From assembly GCF_001651875.1 (NCBI RefSeq), contig NZ_LNQB01000049.1, forward strand, positions 1-40,761: a stretch of DNA of 40,761 nucleotides, in the 5' to 3' direction. This stretch comes from Sinorhizobium saheli. GTDB lineage: Bacteria > Pseudomonadota > Alphaproteobacteria > Rhizobiales > Rhizobiaceae. The translations under genes and the position numbers were made by a program. The notes under the pieces are model-generated. The model had not been told where the DNA came from. It worked only from the letters and a program-made list of their open reading frames with translations, and did not search any database. Within the stretch, counting starts at the first letter, position 1. Each line of letters opens with the position of its first letter. Of the stretch, positions 25,279-32,938 are shown one piece after another.

Positions 25279-26001
25279 TTACACAACCGGTCTTTGTCCG
25301 CGACGGAAGTAGGCTTCCAGCGCAGCGAAGAGCATGTTCGAGACTATGGTGATTACGAGGTAGAGCACCGCAGCAGCCAGAAAGAACACCATGTATTCCT
25401 TGGTGTTGCTTGCTGCGACGCGCGCGGCAAGCGCCAGTTCCTGGTAGCCGACGACGGCGATCAATGCGCTGTCCTTGATGACCGACATCCATAGATTGGC
25501 AAAGCCCGGCAGCGCGTTCGGGATGAGACCCGGCAGAACGATCCTGCGGAAGCGCAACGCCGGACGCATTCCGAAAGCCTTGGCGGCTTCCAGTTGCCCG
25601 ACAGGGATTGCAAGGATTGCGCCGCGCAGCACCTCGGTCATGTAGGCACCTTGCACAAAGCCAAGGACCGCAACAGCCGCGACAAGACCGTTGATTTCGA
25701 TAGGTCCCAGTCCCGCCCAGGCGAGGATACGGTTCAGGCCGTCAGTTCCCGCGTAATAGAGGGCAACGATCAGTATCAGCTCGGGTACGGCACGAATGAT
25801 CGTGGTATAGGCATTGAGCAGGAATTGGAGCGGCCGAAACCCACTCAGTTTTCCGAGCGCGCCGAACAGTCCGATTAGCATCCCGACCAGATATGCTCCG
25901 GACGAGATCAGGACAGTGGCCAGGGCACCCGCAAGGAGCACGCCTCCCCAGCCGGGAGGAGCGATGGACAGAAGATCCAGCGCTGAATGTGTGGGGTTCA
26001 T
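25279..26001 (-). CDS. Amino acid ABC transporter permease (HisQ type)
   Basis: The protein has 240 residues from ATG 26001 (GGAAGG ribosome site). It shows five hydrophobic helices, AYTTIIRAVPELILI in the first half and the EAA loop GQLEAAKAFGMRPALRFRRI. HisQ-type permeases of basic or polar amino acid importers have this length and layout. Its stop lies 11 bases before the HisM-type start, which indicates coupled expression. It has an 'E-L-I' after RAVP in place of the usual G-T-P. That is common in this subfamily. Confidence 0.93.
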   Translation of the reverse strand: MNPTHSALDLLSIAPPGWGGVLLAGALATVLISSGAYLVGMLIGLFGALGKLSGFRPLQFLLNAYTTIIRAVPELILIVALYYAGTDGLNRILAWAGLGPIEINGLVAAVAVLGFVQGAYMTEVLRGAILAIPVGQLEAAKAFGMRPALRFRRIVLPGLIPNALPGFANLWMSVIKDSALIAVVGYQELALAARVAASNTKEYMVFFLAAAVLYLVITIVSNMLFAALEAYFRRGQRPVV

Positions 26002-26067
26002 GGGAAGCCTTCCAGTCAGGACAAGGGATCGCCACACAGCTGTGCGGCGATCCGCAACGCCTTGGTC

Positions 26068-26829
26068 TCAATAGGGGTCGTAGTCGAAGTACTTCTTGCT
26101 GAATTCGGCATACTTGCCGCTGGCCCTGACGGCCTTGATAGCGGCGTTCAGCTTTTCGCGCAGCGCGTCGTCGCCCTTGCGCACTCCACCGCCGACACCC
26201 GCTCCGAGGATGGCATCATCCGGCTCGACATTGCCCTTATATTCGCAGCACTCTTCTCCGAGGTCTGTTTTCAGGAATTCCTTGAGCGGGCCGGTGTCGG
26301 CAAAGACGTAGTCGATGCGTCCGGAGGCAAGGTCCTGGAAGGACTCATCGACCGTCGCATAGCTCTTCTCGCTTGCGACGTCGGCAAAGTGTTTCTTGAA
26401 ATAGGCGGATTGGGTGGTCGAGACGGCAATGCCCACCGTCTTGTCCTTCAGCTCCTTGGCCGTGACCCCCATGGCGCCGTCCTTCGGGCCGATCATCCCC
26501 GCCAGCGCCGAATAGTACTTTTCGGTAAAATCAATCCGCTTCTTGCGCTCGTCGGTGATCGACATGGAGGACCAGATCACGTCGATTTTCTTGCTTTCCA
26601 GCGCCGGGATGAGGCCATCCCAGGCAACGTCGACGATCGTGCACTTCTCCTTCAGCTCCTCACAGACGGCGTCCATCAGGTCGATCTCCCAGCCGATCGC
26701 CTTGCCGGAGGCGTCCTTGGTCGTGTAAGGCGGATAAGCCTCGTTGACGATGCCAAAGCGGATGTCGGCATGCGCATTTGCCGCCATCACGAACATGCCG
26801 ATAGCCAGAGCTTTTCCCAGATGCTTCAT
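26068..26829 (-). CDS. Periplasmic substrate-binding protein, lysine/arginine/ornithine (LAO) type
   Basis: The protein has 253 residues. ATG 26829 has AAGGGG placed correctly. The signal peptide MKHLGKALAIGMFVMAANAHA is followed by mature DIRFGIVNEAYPPY. The two-Cys motif CEELKEKC and SSMSITDERKKRIDF match the LAO/HisJ family, where this Cys pair forms a disulfide and the Arg of SITxxR holds the substrate carboxylate. Basic amino acids are thus the expected ligands. Canavanine is an isostere of arginine, so it would fit. It lies between the ATPase (37 bases) and the HisQ-type gene (66 bases), as usual for this transporter type. Confidence 0.94.
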   Translation of the reverse strand: MKHLGKALAIGMFVMAANAHADIRFGIVNEAYPPYTTKDASGKAIGWEIDLMDAVCEELKEKCTIVDVAWDGLIPALESKKIDVIWSSMSITDERKKRIDFTEKYYSALAGMIGPKDGAMGVTAKELKDKTVGIAVSTTQSAYFKKHFADVASEKSYATVDESFQDLASGRIDYVFADTGPLKEFLKTDLGEECCEYKGNVEPDDAILGAGVGGGVRKGDDALREKLNAAIKAVRASGKYAEFSKKYFDYDPY

Positions 26830-26866
26830 TTGCATTCCCCTTTTTGCTGTTGAAAAGATTGAGTGG

Positions 26867-27649
26867 TTAGTGCGAACCGGCTGCAACGAATTCTTTGCAG
26901 CGAGCGCTCGTGGGCGCGCCGAAGACCTGTGCGGGGGAACCTTCCTCCTCAACCTGGCCCTGGTGCAGAAACATGACGCGTGTCGAGACATCGCGAGCGA
27001 ACTTCATCTCGTGGGTGACCATGATCATGGTGCGGCCCTCCTCGGCGAGGCCGCGGATGACCTTCAGCACCTCCCCGACAAGCTCGGGATCAAGAGCCGA
27101 TGTCGGCTCATCAAACAGCATGACGGCGGGATCAACGCAGAGTGCGCGAGCGATGGACGCGCGTTGCTGTTGTCCGCCTGACAGGAAGGCCGGGTAGGCG
27201 TCCTTTTTGTCGTAAAGACCGACCTTGGCCAGTAGTGCTTCGGCCTTCTCGATGGCTACGACCCGCTCGACCCCGAGCACATGTACCGGCGCTTCGATGA
27301 CGTTCTCAAGGATGGTCATGTGCTGCCACAGGTTGAAACTCTGGAAGACCATGCCCAGGCCGGTTCTCAGCCTTTCGATCTGGCGCCAGTTCGCGGGTTG
27401 CGATTTTCCGCCGCGCCCGCTTCGGAACGCGACTTCTTCGCCATTGATGCGGAAGGAACCACAATCCGGAATCTCAAGGAAGTTGATGCAGCGCAGGAAG
27501 GTGCTCTTGCCCGAACCTGACGATCCAATAATCGAGACGACATCGCCCTTCTCGGCGGACAGGGAAATGCCCTTCAGGACCTTGTGGGCTCCGTAGCTCT
27601 TGTGAACATCACTCACGACCAGAGCGGGCGCGTGTTTCTCAGTGCGCAT
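26867..27649 (-). CDS. Amino acid ABC transporter ATP-binding protein (HisP type)
   Basis: The protein has 260 residues. Walker A GSSGSGKST is at 42-50, the HisP-specific insert with GMVFQSFNLWQHMT lies around 99-112, the signature LSGGQQQR at 156-163, and Walker B VMLFDEPTSALD from 176. His in the switch (VTHEM) is present. A GGAGGA site precedes ATG 27649. It is the first gene of the import/degradation set: ATPase, binding protein, two permeases, gamma-lyase, Gdx. The promoter should lie in 27650-27834, which contains an AGTCA-N6-TGACT dyad shared with the XRE-cupin gene region. Confidence 0.95.
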   Translation of the reverse strand: MRTEKHAPALVVSDVHKSYGAHKVLKGISLSAEKGDVVSIIGSSGSGKSTFLRCINFLEIPDCGSFRINGEEVAFRSGRGGKSQPANWRQIERLRTGLGMVFQSFNLWQHMTILENVIEAPVHVLGVERVVAIEKAEALLAKVGLYDKKDAYPAFLSGGQQQRASIARALCVDPAVMLFDEPTSALDPELVGEVLKVIRGLAEEGRTMIMVTHEMKFARDVSTRVMFLHQGQVEEEGSPAQVFGAPTSARCKEFVAAGSH

Positions 27650-27792
27650 TGTTCCTCCTTTGCGATACGGTGAACGCCCGCTCCTCCGGGCAAAGCTTCG
27701 CCTCCGCCGCGTCGCCGCGACGAAAAATTGTCCGATCTGTCCGCGAATGACGCCACTTGTTAGCCGGCGCTTGCTTACAGTCTGGGGTAAGC

Positions 27793-27808
27793 AGTCAATA
27801 TACTGACT
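27793..27808. promoter_or_regulatory. Candidate operator AGTCA-N6-TGACT before the ABC transporter set
   Basis: This is a perfect 5-bp inverted repeat around ATATAC, 144 bases upstream of the ATPase start. Its left half and AT-rich core (AGTCAATATA) recur at 28576-28585, with a related copy at 28548-28564, around the start of the XRE-cupin regulator gene. A small GCCCG/CGGGC hairpin lies nearer the ATPase gene at 27676-27691. Control of the transporter by the XRE-cupin protein is inferred. Confidence 0.55.
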
Positions 27809-27834
27809 TTCGTCACTTGCTCTGCGGGCGCTAC

Positions 27835-28521
27835 CTACGCCGCCAGAAGGTTTTGCCTATATACTTCACACCCCGGCGCCAGTTGCCGAAGACCATTCAC
27901 CAGCATGTTGGCCGCCTCCTCAAGCGCCTCCTCTGGCATCGTTTCGAGGCTCTCCAGGATGAACCACATCCGACCACCGATGAAATCCAGCCGCGTGCGC
28001 GTTCCCTGCCGCCAATTCCACCGGCGGCATGTCACGCCGATATCGTCGCGCCAGATCACCTCACCAACGGACGGATGCTCGATGATCGCCTCGCCATTCG
28101 CGACCGTGTCGAAGGCTTCCGTGCCGTCGGCAATCGACAGCCGCGGCTTGCCGACATAGGCATCAAAATTCTCACCCCCGACGGGTACGGCAAAACGCAG
28201 GCTGACGGCATTATAGAGGTCGACCAACGGATTGATGGAGGGTAGGCGACCGTCCTTTTCAACCCGCTTCTTCAGCGCCTGTGCAGAGCATGGCGTCCGG
28301 TTGGGCTTGGCCCCGAAACGGCTATAGACGTCTGCCCAACTGGCAAGATGCGCGTCGCCCCATTGTGGTCCACCGGCGCGGACGAAGTCACAGGCTTCCC
28401 CGAGCACGTCACACGCTATTGGTCCGCGGGTTGGATCGCCGGCATCAACCAAGATGCTGATCGCACGGAAATCCGGCGCTATTTCTGCGACAGACCTGTC
28501 GATGAGCGGAAAATCTAACAT
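27835..28521 (-). CDS. ctdA: Stand-alone B3/4-domain tRNA-editing protein, candidate canavanyl-tRNA deacylase
   Basis: This 228-residue cytoplasmic protein is made of a B3/4 domain, the fold that edits mischarged tRNA in the phenylalanyl-tRNA synthetase beta subunit. Typical parts are the ALKKRVEKDGRLPSINPLVDLYNAVSL stretch (spanning about 83-109) and VGEVIWRDDIGVTCRRWNWRQG. There is no synthetase domain. Free-standing B3/4 proteins are widespread; one (CtdA) was reported to deacylate canavanyl-tRNA(Arg) in canavanine-degrading bacteria (recalled from literature). Location upstream of the transporter/gamma-lyase set and divergence from an XRE-cupin regulator support the same role here. The start at 28521 has AGAGGG. 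The editing substrate is inferred from neighbours. Confidence 0.85.
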   Translation of the reverse strand: MLDFPLIDRSVAEIAPDFRAISILVDAGDPTRGPIACDVLGEACDFVRAGGPQWGDAHLASWADVYSRFGAKPNRTPCSAQALKKRVEKDGRLPSINPLVDLYNAVSLRFAVPVGGENFDAYVGKPRLSIADGTEAFDTVANGEAIIEHPSVGEVIWRDDIGVTCRRWNWRQGTRTRLDFIGGRMWFILESLETMPEEALEEAANMLVNGLRQLAPGCEVYRQNLLAA

Positions 28522-28547
28522 GCCCTCTAGCTCCCATTGACCAATTT

Positions 28548-28591
28548 AGTCTATAATATCGACCATGGAAAAGAAAGTCAATATATCGACC
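28548..28591. promoter_or_regulatory. Repeated operator-like motif at the XRE-cupin / B3/4 divergent start region
   Basis: AGTCTATAATATCGACC (28548-28564) and AGTCAATATATCGACC (28576-28591) are direct repeats sharing ATATCGACC, 27 bases apart. The second lies inside the regulator's first codons. TATAAT at 28552-28557 is a good -10 box whose start point would fall at or next to the ATG at 28565, so the mRNA may be leaderless; no ribosome site is visible. Autoregulation by the XRE protein is likely. Confidence 0.55.
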
Positions 28592-29188
28592 GACACGGTC
28601 GCCGATGTCGAGCGCGTCAGCGCAACCGTCTCCCAGAACCTGAAAACCTTCAGGCGCCAGAGCGGCCTGACGCTCGATGAACTGTCCCGCAAGTCCGGTG
28701 TGAGCAAGGGCATGCTTGTCGAGATTGAGAAGGGAACCGCCAATCCCAGCATCGCCACGCTCTGCCGGGCCGCCACCGCCTTGGGCGTGTCGGTTGCAGA
28801 TTTCGTTGGCGTCGCGTCGAGTGTTCCTGTTCGCATCGTCCCACCGCAAGACGCATCGACCCTGTGGCACGGTCCGAAGGGCGGAAGCGCCACACTTCTG
28901 GTGGGAACCAACGGGCCGGACGAGATCGAGCTGTGGCGCTGGACGCTTTTCCCAGGCGAGATTTTTGAATCTCCCGGCCATTCGCCCGGCACACTCGAGC
29001 TCCTTAACGTCGAAACGGGTGAGCTCACGCTGAAGTTTGCAGACAGCGAGCACTTGGTTCCCGCGGGTTCATCCGTTCTGGCGCGAACCGAAGACAAGCA
29101 CGCCTACATGAATTGTGGAAATGATGAACTACGGTTCGTAATGGCTGTGGCGGAACTGCAGCGACCTAGAGTGAGGACGGGTCTTTAG
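28565..29188 (+). CDS. XRE-family regulator with C-terminal cupin domain
   Basis: The protein has 207 residues. An XRE helix-turn-helix (about 22-78: LKTFRRQSGLTLDELSRKSG, then SKGMLVEIEKGTANPS) is followed by a cupin sensor domain (about 115-200, with LFPGEIFESPGHSPGTLELL and a C-terminal VPAGSSVLARTEDKHAY). Members of this group often sit divergently from a gene they control. Here that is the B3/4 editing protein gene, 43 bases away. The third gamma-lyase-family gene follows on the same strand after 21 bases. The effector is probably an amino acid of the locus. Confidence 0.92.
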   Translation: MEKKVNISTDTVADVERVSATVSQNLKTFRRQSGLTLDELSRKSGVSKGMLVEIEKGTANPSIATLCRAATALGVSVADFVGVASSVPVRIVPPQDASTLWHGPKGGSATLLVGTNGPDEIELWRWTLFPGEIFESPGHSPGTLELLNVETGELTLKFADSEHLVPAGSSVLARTEDKHAYMNCGNDELRFVMAVAELQRPRVRTGL

Positions 29189-29209
29189 CGATCCACGATC
29201 GGGGCGCAG

Positions 29210-30412
29210 ATGAGCAGCAAAATAACGAGAGATCAGCCAGTTTCGGGCAAGGCCTCGCCTGACGTCAATGAACTTGGCTTTTCGACCCGCTCCATACATG
29301 AGCCGTTCCCGTCTACTGCGATTGCGTCCCTTCGCAGTGGACCATCGGCTTCTGTCTGCGGTCGGACCACACTTGTCCATCCTGGCGGCGCGGACGGAGA
29401 CCGGTCGGCGACATGGCTGCTCGAGCACAAGCTTGCTCGTCTTGAAGGAGCGGAGGCCGGTCTTGTCCTCTCCTCAGGTCTGGTTGCCTTTCGCACGCTT
29501 GTCCGGGCATTTCTTGCTGCCGGAGACGAGATGATTGTTCACAGGCCGGTCTGCACCGACACAGCTTACCTGATGCGGGAGATTGTTTCGGCGGTCGGCG
29601 CAAAGCTCGTCGCGGTGGATCTTTCGGAGCCGAGCGCGGTCAGCCGTTCAATAACCGAACGGACAAGATTGGTGTATTTCGATACGCCCACCAATCCACT
29701 GAACAGCGTTCTGGATGTCTCGGCCATTTCTGAACACGCTCACGCGTTCGGCCTCAAGGTGGCAGTTGATAGCACATTTGCAACGCCGGCCCTCCAAAGG
29801 CCGCTTGAACACGGGGCTGACATCGTGCTGCACTCGCTGTCGAAATACATGAACGGGCACGGTGATACGGTCGGCGGAGCATTGCTGGGGACGGCGGCGG
29901 ATATTCGAAAGTCGCGCGACGAAAGCCTGCGCGAGCGCCTTGACACCGCCATCTCGCCGCAAGCTGCGTTCCTGATCCTGCGCGGGCTGAGCACTCTGGC
30001 GCTCAGAATGAATCAGCATTGCAACACCGCGCACGCCCTTGCCCTGACGCTGGAGGCCCATCCTTCGGTTGCCTGGGTGAGATATCCTTTCCTCACGTCA
30101 CATCCCGATCATGAAATTGCACGCCGTCAGATGTCGGGCGGCTCGGGGATGCTTGCCTTTGGGCTTGAGACGGGCCCGGAGGGCGCTACGGCAATGATCA
30201 AGAGACTGAGGTTGATCAGGTCAGGCGGAGATTTTGCGGAGGTCGGTAGCTTCATCTGCGGTTCAGCTCGGCTCACCAATGCCCGTCATCTGTCTCTTGT
30301 CGGCAGCCAATTCTGCGTCAACCTTGGCGAGGACGTCATACGATGCTCGGTCGGCCTCGAGGACGCCGAGGATCTCGTTGAAGATCTTCTGACCGCGCTC
30401 GAATTTGCATAA
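29210..30412 (+). CDS. Diverged paralogue of the gamma-lyase-family PLP enzyme
   Basis: This 400-residue protein is very similar to that of 12065-13300 in the middle (for example TNPLNSVLDVSAISEHAHA, DSTFATPALQRPLEHGAD, Schiff-base Lys212 in SLSKYMNGHGD). It departs at sites the family normally keeps. The YxR phosphate motif near residue 55 is replaced by unrelated sequence, the PLP-stacking Tyr is Cys115, and the SLGD..HPAS region has become RSGGDFAEVGSFICGS. The final carboxylate-binding Arg (RCSVGLED) remains. The frame is intact with a GGGG site upstream. It could be a relic, an inactive subunit or an enzyme of new specificity. It follows the XRE-cupin gene by 21 bases. Confidence 0.85.
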   Translation: MSSKITRDQPVSGKASPDVNELGFSTRSIHEPFPSTAIASLRSGPSASVCGRTTLVHPGGADGDRSATWLLEHKLARLEGAEAGLVLSSGLVAFRTLVRAFLAAGDEMIVHRPVCTDTAYLMREIVSAVGAKLVAVDLSEPSAVSRSITERTRLVYFDTPTNPLNSVLDVSAISEHAHAFGLKVAVDSTFATPALQRPLEHGADIVLHSLSKYMNGHGDTVGGALLGTAADIRKSRDESLRERLDTAISPQAAFLILRGLSTLALRMNQHCNTAHALALTLEAHPSVAWVRYPFLTSHPDHEIARRQMSGGSGMLAFGLETGPEGATAMIKRLRLIRSGGDFAEVGSFICGSARLTNARHLSLVGSQFCVNLGEDVIRCSVGLEDAEDLVEDLLTALEFA

Positions 30413-30483
30413 CCTGATCCCGACCAACCGGAGCTCATGCGCAAGATCGCATTCGGCGGCTTAAACCTTGCGCGACTAAAGGG

Positions 30484-31842
30484 CTACTTGCTAGGCGGGG
30501 CTTGCTCTTTCAACAGCCGATAGAGCTGCGCGCGGCTGATGCCGAGTACTTCGGCTGCGCGTTGCTTGTTGCCTCCGGCTTGCTGGAGGGCGGCGCGCAG
30601 GGCTGCATGGGCTTCGGATTTCATGCGGCTCTTCAAGTCGCTCTTCGCGTCCACAGAGGGAGACCGGTGGCGATCATCAAGCGATGCAGTGGATATACGC
30701 CCCGTCACGATCATGCGCGTGAGGGCATTCTCCAATTCCCGGACGTTACCCGGCCACGTATGAGCGACAAGCCGCTCATGATCCTCAGCTGTCAATACTG
30801 GTGCCGGTACGGACAGCCGCGTGGCGATGCGTGCAAGGAGGTGTTCGGCAAGGTGAGCCAGATCGCCCCTTTCTCTCAGGGCCGGGACCTCGATCGGCAG
30901 AACGTTCAGCCGGTGGTAGAGGTCCTCGCGAAAACGGCCCGTCTGCACCAGCTCGACAAGTGGCTTATTGGTAGCGCAGATGATGCGAACATCGATGCCG
31001 ACCGGGTTGGTGCCGCCGACGCGCACGATCTCCCCGGTCTGGAGCACGCGCAGAAGACTGCCCTGCAAGGCAAGCGGCATGTCGCCAATCTCGTCAAGGA
31101 AGAGCACGCCGCCTGTCGCCAGTTCGAACTTGCCAGGTTTACCTTGGCTGCGCGCACCCGTGAAAGCCCCGCCCTCGTAGCCGAAAAGCTCTGCTTCGAT
31201 AAGTTCGCTGGGAATGGATGCGCAGTTGACCCACACGAATGGCCCGGTAGAGCGGTCCGACAAGGAATGGGTTGCCTGAGCGGCCAATTCCTTGCCAGTG
31301 CCTGTCTCACCGCAGATCAGAACCGGCAGATCATAGGCGGCAGCCAGTTTAAGCGCGTCGCGATGCGCTTCCATCAACGGACCAGTCCCGATGAGATCGT
31401 CGAGACCGAACTTCGACTGCCAAGCTTTCGGCTTCGAAGGGATGGCGAGTTCCGCCTTTGAAATCCGGCCGTAGGTCTTTTTCAGGGCATCGTAGTCGGA
31501 AAACAGCGCCAGACCCACGGCGCCGATGATCCTTCCGTCCTTGTGCACAGGGACCTGCTTCGTCACCAGCTTATGGCCGCGCACTTCAAGCGGATAACCA
31601 ATATGAGTGCCAATACCCCGCGCGACGAAATGAAGTTTGGTTTGCGGCCCCACCACATCGGTGATGTGCCGTCCGAGAAATTCCTCGGCCTCACCGCCAA
31701 GGAGGCGGCAATAGGGGTCGTTGATCAGGACGATCGTTCCTTCCGTGTCGACGGCGACAAGGCAATCAGAAACGTGATCAAGGACAAGCCGGAGGAACCC
31801 GGCTTCCTCGGAGGATCCTGCAAGCCATTCGGGAAGGGTCAT
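30484..31842 (-). CDS. Sigma54-dependent activator (PAS - AAA+ - Fis-type HTH)
   Basis: The protein has 452 residues if it starts at ATG 31842; an earlier ATG at 31902 (472 residues) is possible and neither has a good ribosome site. The N-terminal PAS domain (LVLDHVSDCLVAVDTEG...) is followed by the AAA+ core: Walker A GETGTGKE, sigma54-contact loop GGAFTGA, Walker B GVLFLDEIGD and the arginine-finger region. A Fis-type helix-turn-helix ends the protein (NKQRAAEVLGISRAQLYRLL). It lacks a receiver domain, so the PAS domain should sense a ligand directly. It is divergent from the hydrolase/MHS transporter genes, which have a -24/-12 promoter, and is thus their likely activator. Confidence 0.93.
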   Translation of the reverse strand: MTLPEWLAGSSEEAGFLRLVLDHVSDCLVAVDTEGTIVLINDPYCRLLGGEAEEFLGRHITDVVGPQTKLHFVARGIGTHIGYPLEVRGHKLVTKQVPVHKDGRIIGAVGLALFSDYDALKKTYGRISKAELAIPSKPKAWQSKFGLDDLIGTGPLMEAHRDALKLAAAYDLPVLICGETGTGKELAAQATHSLSDRSTGPFVWVNCASIPSELIEAELFGYEGGAFTGARSQGKPGKFELATGGVLFLDEIGDMPLALQGSLLRVLQTGEIVRVGGTNPVGIDVRIICATNKPLVELVQTGRFREDLYHRLNVLPIEVPALRERGDLAHLAEHLLARIATRLSVPAPVLTAEDHERLVAHTWPGNVRELENALTRMIVTGRISTASLDDRHRSPSVDAKSDLKSRMKSEAHAALRAALQQAGGNKQRAAEVLGISRAQLYRLLKEQAPPSK

Positions 31843-31915
31843 ATCAGCTGCCTGACTGTTCCTGGGATATCGCAAATCGCATGTTATCGGGTTTTGTCTC
31901 ATTTGCGAGAATTTT

Positions 31916-31949
31916 TGTAACGCAGCCGAGACAAAGAGACGGAGTTACA
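31916..31949. promoter_or_regulatory. Candidate upstream activator site: TGTAAC-N22-GTTACA
   Basis: TGTAAC (31916-31921) and GTTACA (31944-31949) form a perfect 6-bp inverted repeat about 95 bases upstream of the -24 element. GAGAC is repeated between the arms (GAGACAAAGAGAC). Position and symmetry suit an enhancer site for the divergent sigma54 activator. It is inferred from pattern only. Confidence 0.5.
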
Positions 31950-32041
31950 CCGCCAGCAAGACAGTGGGCAATCCACCCTGCGTTTCTAATAACCGTTTGT
32001 CTTGAGCGTGTTAGATTGAGCAACACTGGCATGCGTGGAAC

Positions 32042-32056
32042 TGGCCCAGGGCTTGC
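32042..32056 (+). promoter_or_regulatory. Sigma54 (-24/-12) promoter of the hydrolase-MHS operon
   Basis: TGGCCCAGGGCTTGC has TGGC and TTGC with GG and GC in exact -24/-12 spacing (TGG-N8-TTGC). The start point should fall near 32067, giving a leader of about 30 bases that contains the AAGGGGAGC ribosome site before ATG 32097. The divergent gene encodes a sigma54 activator, which strongly supports the call. Confidence 0.85.
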
Positions 32057-32096
32057 GATGCTCCTTGGCGTAAAAACCGAAAGGGGAGCAGATACC

Positions 32097-32924
32097 ATGC
32101 ATACAGAAACAATAGAGATAGGCGATACGATTGTCCGGGTGTCGGGTGCGGGCCAACCGCTCGTCTTCGTGCACGGATTTACGACGACCGCGGAATTCTG
32201 GCGCGGGCAGGTCGAGGCCTTCTCATCCCGCTACAAAGTCATCCGTATCAACCTGCCGGGGCACGGCGTGTCGCCAAGGCCTGCCGGTCGCAGCTATACC
32301 ATCGACGCCTTCGCAAACGACGTGCTCCAAGTCTTCCGCAAGCTCGACATCCGCCAGGCCGTCCTTGTCGGCCTCTCGATGGGCGGAACCATCGCACAAA
32401 GCTTTACGCTGGCGCATCCGGAGCGCGTACAGGCATTGGTGCTCGTCGGAGCGACGCCGCACGGACTTGGAGAGGACGTCAATGTCAATAATGTTCTGAA
32501 GGCGATTGACGACCTCGGGGTCGTCCAGGCCAGCCAGAACGTCATTGATCGGTCGTTCGGCAGCGCGGCCAGTCAGGAACTCCTGAACTTCGCCAGGCAG
32601 GAGGTCGCACAGACCCCCGATTTCGTGGCGCGCGAAGCGATTGCGTCACTGAATGCATCCGACAGTCGTTCGCGTCTTGGTGACATCAGGGTCCCGACAC
32701 TGGTGGTCGTCGGAAACGAGGATATCATCACGCCGCCGTCGGAGTCGGTGATCCTGGCTGAGGGCATTCCGGACAGCAGGCTGGAGGTGGTCGAGAATGC
32801 GGGGCACTTCCCGATGCTGGAGCAGCCTCACAAGTTCAATGAAATGCTGGCAGCATTTCTACGGGCCTGTGAAGATCCGGTTTCTCAGGCGAGCGGCCAA
32901 GGCCTCTCGCAACATGCCATCTAG
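32097..32924 (+). CDS. Alpha/beta hydrolase (3-oxoadipate enol-lactonase-like)
   Basis: This 275-residue cytoplasmic hydrolase has oxyanion loop VHGFTTTAEFW, nucleophile Ser94 in GLSMGG, acid Asp209 in GNEDIITP and His237 in NAGHFPMLEQP. The fold and length match enol-lactonases and related C-C or ester hydrolases. ATG 32097 is chosen because it follows AAGGGGA and the sigma54 promoter; the open frame extends 72 codons upstream through the promoter and is not real there. The MHS transporter follows after 14 bases. The substrate is unknown, perhaps an ester or lactone imported by that transporter and ending as an acid for acetyl-CoA synthetase. Confidence 0.92.
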   Translation: MHTETIEIGDTIVRVSGAGQPLVFVHGFTTTAEFWRGQVEAFSSRYKVIRINLPGHGVSPRPAGRSYTIDAFANDVLQVFRKLDIRQAVLVGLSMGGTIAQSFTLAHPERVQALVLVGATPHGLGEDVNVNNVLKAIDDLGVVQASQNVIDRSFGSAASQELLNFARQEVAQTPDFVAREAIASLNASDSRSRLGDIRVPTLVVVGNEDIITPPSESVILAEGIPDSRLEVVENAGHFPMLEQPHKFNEMLAAFLRACEDPVSQASGQGLSQHAI

Positions 32925-32938
32925 GGGAGGGGCTCGCA

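Noticed and set aside
12065..30412. Rhizobitoxine biosynthesis (homoserine-derived) cluster
   Set aside because: No dihydrorhizobitoxine synthase or desaturase is present; Hom, aldehyde dehydrogenase and aspartase point to breakdown rather than synthesis.
31881..32096. 72-codon upstream extension of the alpha/beta hydrolase frame
   Set aside because: It runs through the sigma54 promoter and activator region; the ATG at 32097 has a clear ribosome site and starts the usual domain.
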